Shown one piece after another: positions 63,912 to 64,000 of a stretch of DNA of 64,000 nt. The stretch lies in contig CAZQHK010000012.1 of assembly GCA_964593455.1 (NCBI GenBank), forward strand, positions 1 to 64,000, read 5' to 3'. Position 1 is the stretch's first letter. Each line of letters opens with the position of its first letter. Made by a program: the position numbers and the translations under genes. Origin of the DNA: CAZQHK01 sp964593455 (GTDB lineage Bacteria; Muiribacteriota; CAYSPT01). Below the pieces are notes generated by a model that was not told the DNA's origin, ran no database searches, and saw nothing but the letters and a program-made list of their open reading frames with translations.

Positions 63912-64000
63912 AGTAGATTGACCGGGAAAGCTAACATAAATGATAGCGAATTTTCTTGGCCAAAGGACATCGTCGTCAATATCCAATAATAATATTGATA
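63912..64000. other. Window end, no gene seen
   Basis: The last 89 bases hold AT-rich sequence with no start codon behind a ribosome site and no terminator that I can see. Confidence 0.5.

Overview
The window looks like part of a draft chromosome from an uncultivated, Gram-negative-type bacterium. A run of exactly 100 Ns at 50097-50196 marks a scaffold join. The genes are ordinary bacterial genes: clear Shine-Dalgarno sites, ATG/GTG/TTG starts and genetic code 11. Lipoproteins, a beta-barrel-like secreted protein of the PorV/UPF0164 type, FlgD-like C-terminal domains, abundant TPR proteins and a MoxR/DUF58/BatA/DUF4159/DUF4175 operon suggest the FCB superphylum or a related candidate phylum. 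No rRNA or tRNA gene was seen, so this placement is an inference. I saw no CRISPR array, insertion sequence or prophage.

Region by region. 1-4785 is the end of a surface polysaccharide or glycan cluster: a B12-binding radical SAM protein cut by the window edge, a family-2 glycosyltransferase, a methyltransferase, a sugar aminotransferase and an initiating sugar-phosphate transferase that lacks a normal start codon. 4971-9964 carries a two-domain dehydrogenase fusion, a TPR protein, a cyclic-nucleotide-binding protein and a DUF2225 protein. 9954-13647 is a four-gene sugar-nucleotide cassette resembling part of the legionaminic acid pathway (LegF-, LegC-, PtmE- and LegB-like). 13863-22692 holds a glycosyltransferase, an HU protein, a GT117/DUF2723 membrane glycosyltransferase with TPRs, an unknown protein, a small coiled-coil gene found here on the minus strand, an MGH1/GH63-type glycosidase and a PorV-like protein.

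22689-27166 holds a large FN3 protein with a degenerate phospholipase-C-like head and a type II/IV prepilin behind a good sigma-54 promoter. 27219-41317 is a tight eight-gene minus-strand operon: moxR, DUF58, BatA-like, VWA/GATase-like, DUF4159, DUF4175, TPR and a secreted GATase-like protein. 41748-47378 is an apparent operon of an ATP-grasp-like protein with RecD2 and UvrD/PcrA helicases. 48280-54711 has a polytopic membrane protein, the gap, a DUF4214 plus TIM-barrel-like secreted protein and a GH57/DUF3536 protein. 54948-59144 is a 1398-residue secreted HExxH metalloprotease-like protein behind a perfect sigma-70 consensus promoter.

The most unusual gene is 59370-60200. It joins a near-canonical MshEN (cyclic-di-GMP-binding) domain to an Hfq/Sm-like domain through a proline-rich linker, with tandem 18-bp repeats just upstream of its promoter. 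If the reading is right, this would be an RNA-binding protein under direct second-messenger control. The window closes with two tandem oligopeptide-binding lipoproteins.
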